Part shown: positions 17,285-26,750 of the stretch, in pieces
Position numbering within the stretch: the first letter of the stretch is position 1
How the letters are laid out: each line of letters opens with the position of its first letter
DNA from: Williamsia phyllosphaerae
GTDB taxonomy: Bacteria > Actinomycetota > Actinomycetes > Mycobacteriales > Mycobacteriaceae
Reading direction: 5' to 3'
Assembly (NCBI RefSeq): GCF_014635305.1
Contig: NZ_BMCS01000002.1
Span: 124,001 to 188,000 of the forward strand
Length of the DNA stretch: 64,000 nucleotides
Position numbers and translations under genes: made by a program
Notes under the pieces: generated by a model
Databases searched by the model: none
Seen by the model: only the letters and a program-made list of their open reading frames with translations
Told to the model about the DNA's origin: nothing

Positions 17285-18808
17285 GTGGCAGACCCCAGCA
17301 CCGTCCCCGTCATCATCGGCGTGTCCGACCTGCGTTCTGGCGGCGCCGGCGGCGCTGTCGACCCGCGGGAACCGGCCGCGTTGATCACCGAGGCGACCGA
17401 CGGCGCGATCGTCGACACCGGCGTCGCCGATCTCGGGCCGCGGATCGACACCATCTTCGCCGTCAAGACCGCGAGTTGGTCCTACGACGATCTGCCCGGC
17501 CTGATCGCGCGGCACGTCGGCGCCACATCGCCGCAGACCCTGACCAGCTCGATCGGCGGGCACTGGCCCGCCGCGTTGCTCGACCGCATCGGGTCACAGA
17601 TCGCTGCGGGGACCACGTCGGTGGCTCTGCTGATCGGCGGTGAATCCGCCGCCTCGACGCGGGCACTGTCGAAGTCGGGCCTCGATCCGGTCGGGCAGGG
17701 ATGGCTCTGCGAGCCCGGCGGTCCGCCGGATTTCAGCACCGACGACCTCGGCAGCGACGACATGCGCCGGGCGAACGTCGTCGCGCCGACCCGCGTGTAC
17801 CCGCTGTTCGAGAACCGGTTCGGCCACGAGCGTGGCCTCACCCCGCGGGAGGCCCTGCGTGAGTCGGCGACGATGTACGCGCGTTTCTCCGAGATCGCCG
17901 CCGGACATCCCGTGGCCTGGACGCCCACCGTCCGCTCGGCCGACGAGATCGCCACGGTCGGACCCCGCAACCGTTCGGTGAGCGACACCTATCCGTTGAT
18001 GATGAACGCCATGCCGTTCGTCGATCAGGCCGCGGCCGTGGTGGTCTGCTCGCTCGCCGTGGCCCGGGAGCTCGGCGTGGCGGAGGACCGAGTGATCCAT
18101 CTGTGGGGCGGGGCCGGTGCCACCGACACCCCCGACGTCGTCGCACGGGAGCACTTCGGGCACTCCCCCGCTCTGACGTCGGCGGTCGACCGGACCCTGA
18201 GCCGCGCCGGTATCAGCGGTCACGACGTCGGGATCGTCGACGCGTACAGCTGCTTCCCGATCGTGCCGAAACTGCTCCTGCGCGCACTCGATCTGCCGGA
18301 TTCCGTGGTGCCGAGCGTGCTCGGCGGACACTGCTCGTTCGGCGGTCCCCTCAACAGCTATTCGTTGCACGCCGTCGCCGAGGTCACCCGACTCCTGCGG
18401 GCCGGCGATCCGGGCGCGGTGGCGATGGTGCATGCAAACGGTGGCTACCTCACCTACCAGCACACTGTGCTGCTCTCGCGCGACGCACATCCCGACGGCT
18501 ACATCGGTGACCCGGACCACGTCCGCATCGAGTCCGCGGCACCGGAACTCGCGATCGACTACGCCGGCGACGCCGAGATCGTCACGGCCACCGTCGAATA
18601 CGACCGCGATGGTGACCCGAGAATGGCGGTGATCATCGCCGAGACCGCGGACGGACGTCGGGTGGCCGGGCACACCGACGCGGTCGACGCAGCCGAACTA
18701 CTCGGCCACACCGCCGGCGGGACACGCTCGCTCGTCGGCACCGCGATCGCAGTGACCGACCGTGACGGCCTGCTCGCCGTGACCATCCGAGAAGAGGCGC
18801 ACACATGA
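17285..18808 (+). CDS. Thiolase-like protein (TLP1 type), probably without thiolase chemistry
   Basis: A 507-residue thiolase-superfamily protein, annotated in many genomes as acetyl-CoA acetyltransferase. The thiolase core is followed by an extra C-terminal domain (about residues 430-507), as in mycobacterial thiolase-like protein type 1. Expected catalytic residues are absent: the N-terminal CGSG becomes SSIGG, the GHP histidine region reads FGGPLNSYS, and the late CxG reads HANGGYLTYQ. A carrier or binding function is therefore more likely than acyl transfer. GTG 17285 lies 7 nt after TAACGT. The start of the following enoyl-CoA hydratase overlaps its stop (ATGA). Confidence 0.82.
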   Translation: MADPSTVPVIIGVSDLRSGGAGGAVDPREPAALITEATDGAIVDTGVADLGPRIDTIFAVKTASWSYDDLPGLIARHVGATSPQTLTSSIGGHWPAALLDRIGSQIAAGTTSVALLIGGESAASTRALSKSGLDPVGQGWLCEPGGPPDFSTDDLGSDDMRRANVVAPTRVYPLFENRFGHERGLTPREALRESATMYARFSEIAAGHPVAWTPTVRSADEIATVGPRNRSVSDTYPLMMNAMPFVDQAAAVVVCSLAVARELGVAEDRVIHLWGGAGATDTPDVVAREHFGHSPALTSAVDRTLSRAGISGHDVGIVDAYSCFPIVPKLLLRALDLPDSVVPSVLGGHCSFGGPLNSYSLHAVAEVTRLLRAGDPGAVAMVHANGGYLTYQHTVLLSRDAHPDGYIGDPDHVRIESAAPELAIDYAGDAEIVTATVEYDRDGDPRMAVIIAETADGRRVAGHTDAVDAAELLGHTAGGTRSLVGTAIAVTDRDGLLAVTIREEAHT

Positions 18809-19596
18809 CCGCAGTCGTACTCACCGAGCAGCGGGGACACACCCTGCTCGTGACCATCAACCGCCCGAAGGCGGCCAACAGCATCAATGCCGAGGTCCAC
18901 CAGCTCCTCGGGCAGGCCTGGGAAACAGCGCAATCGACCGACTCGATACGTGCGGTGGTGCTGACCGGCGCCGGTGAGGCGACGTTCTGCGCCGGGGCCG
19001 ACCTGAAGGCCCTCGGCACCGCGGGCCCCGAGGGCATCACCCCGCCCGACACCGCGCACTGGGGTTTCGCCGGCGTCGTCCGACACCCGATCACCAAACC
19101 GATCATCTGCGCGGTGAACGGCAACGCGCTCGGGGGCGGCACCGAACTCGCCCTGACCGGCGACCTCGTGGTGGCCGCCGACACCGCCACGTTCGGTCTG
19201 CCCGAGGTGCGCCGCGGCCTCATCGCCGGAGCCGGCGGGGTGTTCCGGCTCGTCTCGGCCATCCCCCGGGCGATCGCGATGGAACTGCTGCTCACCGGAA
19301 CGCCTCTGCCCGTCGCGGACGCCGCGCGGTGGGGTCTGGTCAACCGCGTCGTCCCGGCCGCCGACGTCGTCACGGCCGCACTGGAACTGGCCGACACCAT
19401 CGCCGAATGCGCACCCCTGGCCGTGCAGGCGAGCAAGGTCGTCGCGCGCGGGATCGTCGACGGTGCGATCCCGTCGGAGTCGCAGGGGTGGGAGCAGACC
19501 GAGGAGGCACTGGCGCGGTTGACCGCCTCGTCGGACACCGTCGAGGGCATCGTCGCGTTCATGGAGAAGCGTGCCCCGGTGTGGACCGGCCGGTGA
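18805..19596 (+). CDS. Enoyl-CoA hydratase/isomerase family protein
   Basis: A 263-residue crotonase. Oxyanion-hole segments are CAGADLKALG and GNALGGGTELAL, and both candidate catalytic glutamates are present (GGTEL and LPEVRRG). It should hydrate trans-2-enoyl-CoA or act on a related acyl-CoA. It is translationally coupled by an ATGA overlap to the thiolase-like gene and lies under the TetR-type operator. The late FMEKRAPVW(T)GR tail is usual for actinobacterial crotonases. The substrate is unknown. Confidence 0.93.
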   Translation: MTAVVLTEQRGHTLLVTINRPKAANSINAEVHQLLGQAWETAQSTDSIRAVVLTGAGEATFCAGADLKALGTAGPEGITPPDTAHWGFAGVVRHPITKPIICAVNGNALGGGTELALTGDLVVAADTATFGLPEVRRGLIAGAGGVFRLVSAIPRAIAMELLLTGTPLPVADAARWGLVNRVVPAADVVTAALELADTIAECAPLAVQASKVVARGIVDGAIPSESQGWEQTEEALARLTASSDTVEGIVAFMEKRAPVWTGR

Positions 19597-19600
19597 GGTC

Positions 19601-20788
19601 CTAGGCCGCAGGCGCCCCGAGGACCAGACCGGCCAGCGTCCGCACCCCGATCGCCAGGGCACGCTCGTCGAGGTCGAAGTTGGGTTGATGCAGATCCACC
19701 GGTGACCCCGCGCCACTCCAGACACCCAGGCGTCCCATGGCGCCGGGCACGTGTTCGAGGTACCACGAGAAGTCCTCGCCGCCACCGGACTGCGGGGTGT
19801 CGGCGACAGCGTCGTCCGAAATGGCCGCGACGCTGCTCCGCAGCATGGCGGTCGCCTCGATGTCGTTCACGACCGGCGGTACACCGCGGTGGTAGTTCAA
19901 CTCGTACGGCACCGCCAAGGGGGCCAACAGGCCGCCGATGACCTCGCGGACGAGCGGCTCGAGCAACGCCCATGTCGCATGGTCGCCAGTGCGCACGGTG
20001 CCCTTGAGCCGCCCCTCCTGCGGGATCGCGTTGGCGGCGTTGCCCGCATGCGCGGCACCCCACACCATGACGGTGCCGGTGCGGGGGTCGATGCGCCGCG
20101 ACAACACCGCGGGCAGCCCGGTGATGACGGTGCCCATCGCGTGGATGAGGTCGGCGGTGAGGTGCGGTCGCGAGGTGTGGCCACCGGGCGAGTGCAGCAG
20201 CAGGTCGACGTGGTCGGCGGCCGAGGTGATGGCCCCCTGCCGCAGACCCACCTTGCCGACCTCCAGCTTCGGGTCGCAGTGCAGCGCGAAGAACCGGGAG
20301 ACCCCCTGGGTGACACCGGCTTCCACCGCGTCACGGGCACCACCCGGCATGACCTCCTCGGCCGGCTGGAACACCAACCGGACACCGACGGGCAGGTCGC
20401 CCGCCGAGGCCAGGATCTTCGCGACCGCGATCAGGATCGAGGTGTGCGCGTCGTGTCCACACGAGTGGGACACCCCGTCGACCGTCGAGGCGAACGGCAG
20501 CCCAGTCCGTTCGGCGATCGGCAATGCGTCCATGTCGGCCCGCAAGGCGATCACCGGGCCGGCCGGACCCAGGTCGCACACCACGCCGGTACCGAGAGGC
20601 AGTCGCTGCGGGGACAGTCCGGCGGCGGTGAGTTCGGCGAGCACGAAGTCGGTGGTGCGGAACTCCTGTCGCGACAGCTCCGGGTGCGCGTGCAGGTCGC
20701 GCCGCCAGCCGATGAGTTCGTCGCCGTGGCGCGCGAGCCAGTCATCGACGTGCCGCATCGCCTCCGGGCCCGATCTGATCGGGCTCAC
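19601..20788 (-). CDS. M20 family amidohydrolase (N-acyl-amino-acid amidohydrolase, AmiA/AmiB-like)
   Basis: A 395-residue M20D metallo-amidohydrolase. Metal ligands and catalytic motifs are visible: HAHPELSRQEFRT near the N terminus, ALRADMDALP, SHSCGHDAHTS, FQPAEEVMPGG, ALHCDP and GGGEDFSWYLEHVPG. It removes acyl or aminobenzoyl-type groups from amino acids or peptides. M. tuberculosis carries amiA1/amiB1 at the matching place next to PNP. GTG 20788 overlaps the stop of the upstream hydratase (GTGA), so the pair forms an operon. An internal ATG at 20758 is an alternative start. Confidence 0.92.
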   Translation of the reverse strand: MSPIRSGPEAMRHVDDWLARHGDELIGWRRDLHAHPELSRQEFRTTDFVLAELTAAGLSPQRLPLGTGVVCDLGPAGPVIALRADMDALPIAERTGLPFASTVDGVSHSCGHDAHTSILIAVAKILASAGDLPVGVRLVFQPAEEVMPGGARDAVEAGVTQGVSRFFALHCDPKLEVGKVGLRQGAITSAADHVDLLLHSPGGHTSRPHLTADLIHAMGTVITGLPAVLSRRIDPRTGTVMVWGAAHAGNAANAIPQEGRLKGTVRTGDHATWALLEPLVREVIGGLLAPLAVPYELNYHRGVPPVVNDIEATAMLRSSVAAISDDAVADTPQSGGGEDFSWYLEHVPGAMGRLGVWSGAGSPVDLHQPNFDLDERALAIGVRTLAGLVLGAPAA

Positions 20789-21477
20789 GAACCGTTGGCC
20801 GACGGAGTCGCCAGGTCGGTGAGCAGTGTGCGACGCAGGCCCTTCTTGATCACGGCCAGATTCGGTCCCGCGAACGGCACCCGGTCAGCGGCGACCGCAC
20901 GGGCCGTCTGCATCAGGTCGTCGGCACCGACCGCCTGGTCGACGATGCCGAACTCGGCCGCCTCGACCGCGCCGTAGCGGCGTCCGGTGGTCATCGCCTC
21001 GGTCACCGTGGCGTTCGGGATGCGTTCACGCAGCAGCGAGGTCATGCCCACCGGGAACGGCATGCCGAGGACGACCTCGGGCAGCGACCAGTAGCCGCGC
21101 TCGGTCCGCATCACGCGGTGATCGGCGCACTGCGCCAACATCGCACCGGCGCCGAACGCGTGGCCGTTGATCGCGGCGACGGTGGCCACCGGCAGCGACA
21201 GGACGCGGGCGTAGAGCCCGTGGACGAGGTCGATGTACGGGTCGATCTTCGACGGGTCGGAGATCTGCGCGATCTCGAGCCCGTTGCTGAAGTACTTACC
21301 GGTGGCGGTGATGACCAGGGCGCCCGAGGGCTCTTTCTCGACGGTGTCGAGCAGGCCGTGCACGGTGCTCATCCAGGTGGAACCGAACCGGTTCTCCGGG
21401 TTGTCCGGATCCAGCTCGGCACCCTCGGCGCCCAGGTAGAGCTCCCACACGGCATCGGTACGACTCAGATACGGCAT
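20785..21477 (-). CDS. Enoyl-CoA hydratase/isomerase family protein
   Basis: A 230-residue crotonase-fold protein of the short enoyl-CoA isomerase type. It contains [20 protein letters not shown] (first oxyanion loop), [20 protein letters not shown] and [11 protein letters not shown]. One acidic residue sits in LPEV, while the other catalytic position is GAMLAQ, which points to isomerase or a different acyl-CoA reaction. TATGGT 6 nt before the ATG suggests a leaderless promoter divergent from the PNP promoter. It is coupled to the downstream amidohydrolase. Confidence 0.88.
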   Translation of the reverse strand: MPYLSRTDAVWELYLGAEGAELDPDNPENRFGSTWMSTVHGLLDTVEKEPSGALVITATGKYFSNGLEIAQISDPSKIDPYIDLVHGLYARVLSLPVATVAAINGHAFGAGAMLAQCADHRVMRTERGYWSLPEVVLGMPFPVGMTSLLRERIPNATVTEAMTTGRRYGAVEAAEFGIVDQAVGADDLMQTARAVAADRVPFAGPNLAVIKKGLRRTLLTDLATPSANGS

Positions 21478-21483
21478 CGCACG

Positions 21484-21544
21484 ACCATATCGTGTGCACC
21501 AGAGCGGGCTCAGGTCGTGCGCACCGTTGGGATCGCTCTACCCT
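21484..21544. promoter_or_regulatory. Divergent leaderless promoters for hydratase and PNP
   Basis: TATGGT (21484-21489, minus) lies 6 nt before the hydratase start, and TACCCT (21539-21544, plus) lies 7 nt before the punA start. The two divergent -10 hexamers are 49 bp apart in a 74-bp intergenic region, leaving room for shared regulation. Confidence 0.65.
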
Positions 21545-21551
21545 TTTCTCC

Positions 21552-22376
21552 ATGAGCCGGCCGAACCCCGTCACCGATCCGACCGTCGACGCCGAGGCCG
21601 CGGCGGCTGCTGCGGCCGCGATGATCGGCGAACGCACCGGCGTCGCCGCACACGACGTCGCGGTGGTGCTCGGATCGGGGTGGGCACCGGCCGCCGAGAC
21701 CCTGGGCAGCGCGTCGACGACGATCCCGATGGCCGAGCTCCCCGGTTTCACCCCTCCCAGCGCGGCCGGTCACGCCGGTGTCGTGCACTCGGTCCCCATC
21801 GGGACGCGGCGCGTGTTGGTGCTGCTCGGGCGCACCCACGCCTACGAGGGCAATCCCCTTGCGCGCGTGGTGCACGCCGTTCGCACCGCGGCGGCCGCGG
21901 GTGTGCACACGGTGATCCTCACCAACGCCGCGGGCGGTCTACGCGATGGCATGTCGGTCGGCCAGCCGGTCCTGATCAGCGATCACCTCAATCTCACCGC
22001 GCGGTCGCCGCTGGAGGGCGCGCAGTTCGTCGACATGGTCGATGCATACACACCGCGTCTGCGCGACATCGCCCGTTCGGTGAGCCCCGACCTCGCCGAA
22101 GGTGTGTACGCGGGGCTGCCCGGTCCGCACTACGAGACGCCGGCCGAGATCCGGATGCTGCGCACCCTGGGGGCCGACCTGGTCGGGATGTCCACCGTGC
22201 ACGAGACCATCGCCGCACGGGCAGCCGGACTCGACGTGCTGGGGATGTCGCTGGTCACCAACCTGGCCGCCGGCATCACCGGCGAACCCCTCGATCACAC
22301 CGAGGTCCTCGAGGTGGGACGCAACTCGGCCGGCGCGATGGGGGCACTACTGGCCCAGGTCATCGAGGGGCTGTGA
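21552..22376 (+). CDS. punA: Purine nucleoside phosphorylase (trimeric class I)
   Basis: A 274-residue PNP, the deoD/punA homologue of Rv3307. The phosphate-binding loop is VVLGSGWAP, followed by [29 protein letters not shown], the substrate region [35 protein letters not shown] and TNLAAGITG. It splits inosine and guanosine (and deoxy forms) with phosphate to base and (deoxy)ribose-1-phosphate. TACCCT 7 nt before the ATG marks a likely leaderless promoter. It is the first gene of an operon with pmmB and an ABC ATPase, joined by GTGA and ATGA overlaps. Confidence 0.95.
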   Translation: MSRPNPVTDPTVDAEAAAAAAAAMIGERTGVAAHDVAVVLGSGWAPAAETLGSASTTIPMAELPGFTPPSAAGHAGVVHSVPIGTRRVLVLLGRTHAYEGNPLARVVHAVRTAAAAGVHTVILTNAAGGLRDGMSVGQPVLISDHLNLTARSPLEGAQFVDMVDAYTPRLRDIARSVSPDLAEGVYAGLPGPHYETPAEIRMLRTLGADLVGMSTVHETIAARAAGLDVLGMSLVTNLAAGITGEPLDHTEVLEVGRNSAGAMGALLAQVIEGL

Positions 22377-23917
22377 CCCGATTGCGTTTCGGCACCGCGG
22401 GACTGCGCGGTCGGGTCGGTCCCGGTGCCGATGAGATGAACGTCGAGGTCGTCGGGCGCACCACCGCCGCGCTGGCGCAGTGGCTGCTCTCCCACGGGCA
22501 CCGTGGCGCGACCGTGGTCGTCGGACGCGACGCCCGGCACGGATCGGCGGAGTTCTTCGCCACCACGGTCACCGAACTCGGGGCCGCGGGCTTCGATGTC
22601 GTGGCGTTGGACTCCCCGTTGCCGACCCCGGTGCTCGCGTTCACCACCCGCGAACTCGGCGCGGCGGCCGGGGTGATGATCACCGCATCGCACAACCCGC
22701 CCGCCGACAACGGCTACAAGGTGTACCTCGACGGTGGGGCCCAACTCATCCCGCCCGCCGACGCCGAGATCGAGGAGCTCGTCGACGCCGACGCGGCCCC
22801 GCCGCCTGATCCCGCCCCCACCGCGCCGCACCCCGATCCCCGCGCCACCGCGGCCCCGGATCGCTATCTCGCCCGCATCGCGACCCGGCTGGGGACCCGC
22901 CACTCCTCGGTACGGATCGCGCTGACCCCCATGCACGGTGTCGGGGGCGATCTTGCGCTGCGTGCACTCGCCGCCGCCGGTTTCGCGGACGTCGTGGTGG
23001 TCGACGAGCAGTTCGCCCCCGACCCGGACTTCCCCACCGTCGCCTTCCCCAACCCGGAGGAACCCGGGGCGTCGGATCTGCTTCTCGCACTGGCCCAGCG
23101 GCGCGGCGCCGACATCGCGATCGCGCTCGATCCCGACGCCGACCGGTGTGCGGTCGGTGCCGTCGTCGACGGCCGCTGGCGGATGCTGACCGGGGACGAG
23201 ACCGGGGCGTTGCTCGGATCGGCCGTGCTCGCCGAGGCCGACCCCGGCGTCGAGCCCTCCGTCGAGCCCCTCGTCGCCAGCACCATTGTCTCGGGCAGCA
23301 TGTTGGCCGAGATCGCCGCGGCCGCGGGCGCGCGACACGTGCGAACCCTCACCGGATTCAAGTGGCTGGTGCGGGCCGGCGACGGCCTGCGGTACGCCTA
23401 TGAGGAGGCCATCGGCCACTGCGTCGACCCGGATGCAGTGCGCGACAAGGACGGAATCAGTGCCGCGGTCGCGCTGGCGATCCTCGCGCACGATCGTGTG
23501 GCCGCGGGCGGCGGTCTCGGCGACGCCCTCGACGACCTCTTCATCCACCACGGCGTGCACCGCACCGGGCAGGTCGCCATCCGGGCCGAGCGCCTGTCCG
23601 ACATCGCCGACACCATGGCCCGACTCCGCGCCACGCCGCCGACGACGTTGGCGGGTGTGGCCGTCGACATGAGCGACCACGCCACGCGGTCCGACGAACT
23701 GCGGACCGACGCCGTCGCGTTCACCGGGTCGTCGGATGGTGCCCGGATCCGTCTCGTCGCCCGACCGTCCGGTACCGAACCCAAGCTGAAGTTCTACCTC
23801 GAGGTGGCACTCACGCCGACCGACCTGGACCATCTGCGGGCGCACAAGGATCGGGCCGACACGGTGCTCGACCAGCTCCGGGACGAGGCGGGACAACTCG
23901 CGGGAGGTGGGTCATGA
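22373..23917 (+). CDS. pmmB: Phosphohexomutase-superfamily enzyme PmmB, PGM2-like (possible phosphopentomutase)
   Basis: A 514-residue alpha-D-phosphohexomutase. Features in order are [18 protein letters not shown], active-site serine loop [15 protein letters not shown], metal site DPDADR, sugar-specificity [25 protein letters not shown] and the C-terminal phosphate site [12 protein letters not shown]. The FGTAGLR, NGYKVY, TGFKW and EEAIG motifs are those of the PGM2/phosphopentomutase branch rather than ManB. Coupled to PNP by a GTGA overlap, it could convert ribose-1-phosphate to ribose-5-phosphate. The standard annotation is phosphomannomutase PmmB (Rv3308). Confidence 0.92.
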   Translation: MTRLRFGTAGLRGRVGPGADEMNVEVVGRTTAALAQWLLSHGHRGATVVVGRDARHGSAEFFATTVTELGAAGFDVVALDSPLPTPVLAFTTRELGAAAGVMITASHNPPADNGYKVYLDGGAQLIPPADAEIEELVDADAAPPPDPAPTAPHPDPRATAAPDRYLARIATRLGTRHSSVRIALTPMHGVGGDLALRALAAAGFADVVVVDEQFAPDPDFPTVAFPNPEEPGASDLLLALAQRRGADIAIALDPDADRCAVGAVVDGRWRMLTGDETGALLGSAVLAEADPGVEPSVEPLVASTIVSGSMLAEIAAAAGARHVRTLTGFKWLVRAGDGLRYAYEEAIGHCVDPDAVRDKDGISAAVALAILAHDRVAAGGGLGDALDDLFIHHGVHRTGQVAIRAERLSDIADTMARLRATPPTTLAGVAVDMSDHATRSDELRTDAVAFTGSSDGARIRLVARPSGTEPKLKFYLEVALTPTDLDHLRAHKDRADTVLDQLRDEAGQLAGGGS

Positions 23918-24720
23918 TCGAGGCCGAGGCGTCGACGGTGGTCTCGGCATCCGGGATCGACGTGGTCCGCGGCGGGCGATTCCTGTTGCGCGACATCAGC
24001 CTGCAGGTGGCCGCCGGGGAACACTGGGCGCTGCTCGGCCCCAACGGGGCGGGCAAGTCGACGCTGCTGCACATCCTCGGGGCGTTCGGTCACCCGACGA
24101 GTGGCACCGTCGACGTATTGGGCAATCGTCTGGGCCGGGTCGACATGCGTGAACTACGCACCCACATCGGCCACGTCGACCCCCGACACCGACTCGATCT
24201 GCCGCTCCCCGCCCACGAAGTGGTCCTGACCGGGCTCACGAACACACCGGAACTCGACGCCCGACGCACCTACACCGCCACAGAGCACCGTCATGCCGAC
24301 GAGCTGCTGGACGTGCTCGGCATGGGCGATCGCCGATCGCTGGTGTGGACGACGATGAGTCAGGGCGAACGCGGTCGGGCCCTCGTGGCGCGTGCCCTGA
24401 TGGCGCGCCCGTCCCTACTGCTGCTCGACGAGCCAGCCACCGGCCTCGATCTGGCCGCGCGCGAACAGTTGCTGATCGGCATCGATCAGCTGCGCTCGGA
24501 GGTCAGCGATCTCGCGAGCATCCTGGTCACGCACCATCTCGAGGACCTCCCCGCCAGCACGACGCACGCGCTGCTGCTCCGCGACGGCGTGGCCACGGCT
24601 CAGGGTCCGGTCGACGAGGCGCTCACCTCGGAGTCGATCAGCGACTGCTTCCGACATCCGGTGGTGCTGCGCCGTGACGGGGGCCGATGGTCGGCGATGT
24701 CGTCGGCCGGGCGGGCCTGA
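23914..24720 (+). CDS. ABC transporter ATP-binding protein (orphan ATPase)
   Basis: A 268-residue single ABC ATPase domain. Walker A is LLGPNGAGKSTL, signature MSQGERGRALVARAL, Walker B LLLLDEPATGLDL, and the H-loop VTHHLEDLP. Its pattern resembles the ABC-F/iron-type ATPases with no membrane domain. No permease or binding protein lies nearby. It overlaps the end of pmmB (ATGA) and so appears co-transcribed with the nucleoside genes, which raises nucleoside uptake or a regulatory role as possibilities. The substrate is unknown. Confidence 0.9.
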   Translation: MIEAEASTVVSASGIDVVRGGRFLLRDISLQVAAGEHWALLGPNGAGKSTLLHILGAFGHPTSGTVDVLGNRLGRVDMRELRTHIGHVDPRHRLDLPLPAHEVVLTGLTNTPELDARRTYTATEHRHADELLDVLGMGDRRSLVWTTMSQGERGRALVARALMARPSLLLLDEPATGLDLAAREQLLIGIDQLRSEVSDLASILVTHHLEDLPASTTHALLLRDGVATAQGPVDEALTSESISDCFRHPVVLRRDGGRWSAMSSAGRA

Positions 24721-24728
24721 GGGACCGC

Positions 24729-25352
24729 TCAGCGAGGACCGAACTGGCGGTCACCCGCGTCGCCGAGGCCCGGGACGATGTAGGCGTTGTCGTTGAGTCC
24801 GTCGTCGACGGCCGCGGTCACCAACCGGACCGGGTGTCCCGATTCGGCCAGCGCGCTCACGCCCTCGGGCGCGGCGACCACGCAGACCGCAGTGATGTCG
24901 ACGGCACCGCGACCGACGAGCAGCTCGATCGTGTGCAGCATCGATCCGCCCGTCGCCAGCATGGGATCGAGCACGAACACCGGTGTACGCGACAGGTCGT
25001 CGGGAAGCGACTCCAGGTACGGCACCGGCTGGTGGGTCTGCTCGTCACGTGCGATCCCGACGAAACCGACGTTGGACTCGGGGACCATCGCGTGTGCCTG
25101 CTCCACCATCCCCAGGCCGGCGCGCAGCACCGGCACCAGCAACGGCGGGTTCGCCAGTTTCGCGCCGGTCATCGTCGCGACCGGGGTGGTGATCTCCACA
25201 TCGGCGACCGGCGCGCCGGACAGCGCCTCGTAGATCAGCATCTGGGTGAGGTCGGCGAGCGCGCCGCGGAACGACGCGTTGTCGGTGCGTTCGTCTCGCA
25301 GCGTCGTCAGTCGTGCTCGTGCCAGCGGGTGATCGACGACGGTGACATCCAT
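24729..25352 (-). CDS. upp: Uracil phosphoribosyltransferase
   Basis: A 207-residue UPRT. It shows [20 protein letters not shown], the PRPP-binding [23 protein letters not shown] and the uracil-binding C-terminal region [17 protein letters not shown]. It makes UMP from uracil and PRPP (homologue of Rv3309c). ATG 25352 gives the family N terminus ([11 protein letters not shown]) and is preceded at 6 nt by TACGAT. A longer frame upstream is not conserved. It converges on the ABC ATPase gene. Confidence 0.96.
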   Translation of the reverse strand: MDVTVVDHPLARARLTTLRDERTDNASFRGALADLTQMLIYEALSGAPVADVEITTPVATMTGAKLANPPLLVPVLRAGLGMVEQAHAMVPESNVGFVGIARDEQTHQPVPYLESLPDDLSRTPVFVLDPMLATGGSMLHTIELLVGRGAVDITAVCVVAAPEGVSALAESGHPVRLVTAAVDDGLNDNAYIVPGLGDAGDRQFGPR

Positions 25353-25405
25353 GGGGTGATCGTAATGGTCGGAACCGTCCGGGCGCGCGCACCGTCGAAC
25401 CACCC

Positions 25406-25711
25406 ATGAACCCCATCTCGGTCGATCCGACCACCCTCACCTCCGTGGCCGCCACCCACGCCACGGTCGCCTCCGACATCGACTCGGTGGTGTCGCACGC
25501 CGATCTCGACGCCATCGCGCTCGGTGTCGTATTCGGCATCATCGGAACGGATTTCGCGGTCGCCGCACAGTCGGCCACCCACCGGTACCGCGAACAGGTC
25601 TCGGCGGTGGCCCGGGAGTCCCACCGGATCACCCGCGACGTCGGTGCCGCCGCCACGGCGTATCGCACCACCGACCAGGACGCGGGTACCGGCATCGCGG
25701 CCACCGCATGA
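25406..25711 (+). CDS. EspC/DUF2580-like type VII secretion substrate
   Basis: A 101-residue helical protein without a Sec signal. The layout [32 protein letters not shown] and [16 protein letters not shown] matches ESX-secreted EspC-like proteins. The last segment holds a YxxxD secretion motif (YRTTD). The coding frame overlaps the next gene by ATGA, so it is made together with an NlpC/P60 protein whose N-terminal helical domain is a plausible partner. The pair sits between upp and the Rv3311-like gene, where M. tuberculosis has sapM. ESX export is inferred, and no ESX core genes are in the window. Confidence 0.78.
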   Translation: MNPISVDPTTLTSVAATHATVASDIDSVVSHADLDAIALGVVFGIIGTDFAVAAQSATHRYREQVSAVARESHRITRDVGAAATAYRTTDQDAGTGIAATA

Positions 25712-26682
25712 CGCCAATCGATGCGCTCGCAGCCCCCATCCGGTCACTGCTCGACTCGGTGGGGACCGGGGCGACCTCGGCCACCGACCCGTCGGTGTCG
25801 GTGCGCGAGACAACCGCCGAGCTCGAGCGAACCGACGCGCGATTGCGCCATGCACTCGATGCCGCGATCCGCGACTGGGAGTCGACGGCCGGAGACGACG
25901 CGCAGACGACACTGGGTCGCCATCGCTCGCAGACGAGACACGCCGCCAAGGACGGCACCAGCTTGACGTCGGTGATCGAGCAGGCGGCACAGTCGGTACG
26001 GCGGGCCGCGGTCGAGCTCCGCGGCATCCTCGACTCGTTCGTCGCCGCGGCGGATGCGATGGGTCCCGCGCTGTACACGCCGACCGGCGTCGCGATGATC
26101 CTGCCCGTGGCCGCCGACCACCTGCGGCGCGCGGTGGCCGTCGTCGAGCGCACCCGGGCCGACCTCGACGGCCAGTCGCGTCGACTGCAGACCATCGGGA
26201 GAACCATCACCCCCGGCGATCCACACAGGGTCGCCGTCGTCGGCGCCGTCAGGACGCACGCGGCCTCGGCCGGCCCGCCGACTCCCGGCGCGATCCCGAT
26301 CACCCTGCCGGACGGCTCGGTCGCCTACGCCCCGAACCGACGAGCGGCCACCGCGGTGCGCGCCGCGCTCGCGCAGCAGGGTGTCCCCTACGTCTGGGGC
26401 GGTACGACACCCGGGCGAGGTCTGGACTGCAGTGCCCTCACCCAGTACGCGTATCGGCGAGCCGGAGTGGAGCTGCCGCGGCTCGCCCAGGACCAGGACA
26501 CCGCGGGCTACCGCGTCGATCGGGGCGAGCTGCTGCCCGGCGACCTCGCGGTGTGGTCCGGACACGTCGCGATGTACGTCGGCAACGACCAGATGGTCGA
26601 AGCGGGCAACCCGGTCCAGGTGTCACCGGTGCGCACGAACAACCTCAACCAGGCCTTCGAGGGCTTCTATCGTCCCCGCTGA
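25708..26682 (+). CDS. NlpC/P60 (C40) peptidase with helical N-terminal domain, likely ESX-exported
   Basis: A 324-residue protein in two parts. Residues 1-190 are predicted helical, contain DWESTAGDDA in a WXG100-like position, and have no signal peptide. Residues 205-324 form an NlpC/P60 domain with ALAQQGVPYVWGGTTPG, catalytic Cys241 (GLDCSALTQYAYRRAG), LLPGDLAVWSG, catalytic His286 (GHVAMY) and a polar third residue near 301. Such enzymes cut peptidoglycan stem peptides. Coupling to an EspC-like protein with YxxxD suggests co-export by a type VII system. It could be a wall-remodelling enzyme or an antibacterial effector. Confidence 0.83.
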   Translation: MTPIDALAAPIRSLLDSVGTGATSATDPSVSVRETTAELERTDARLRHALDAAIRDWESTAGDDAQTTLGRHRSQTRHAAKDGTSLTSVIEQAAQSVRRAAVELRGILDSFVAAADAMGPALYTPTGVAMILPVAADHLRRAVAVVERTRADLDGQSRRLQTIGRTITPGDPHRVAVVGAVRTHAASAGPPTPGAIPITLPDGSVAYAPNRRAATAVRAALAQQGVPYVWGGTTPGRGLDCSALTQYAYRRAGVELPRLAQDQDTAGYRVDRGELLPGDLAVWSGHVAMYVGNDQMVEAGNPVQVSPVRTNNLNQAFEGFYRPR

Positions 26683-26750
26683 CACCGTTGGAAAGGCCCC
26701 GACCAGGGCCACTGGCCCGCTCACAGAACCAATGATTAGGCTTCATCCCC

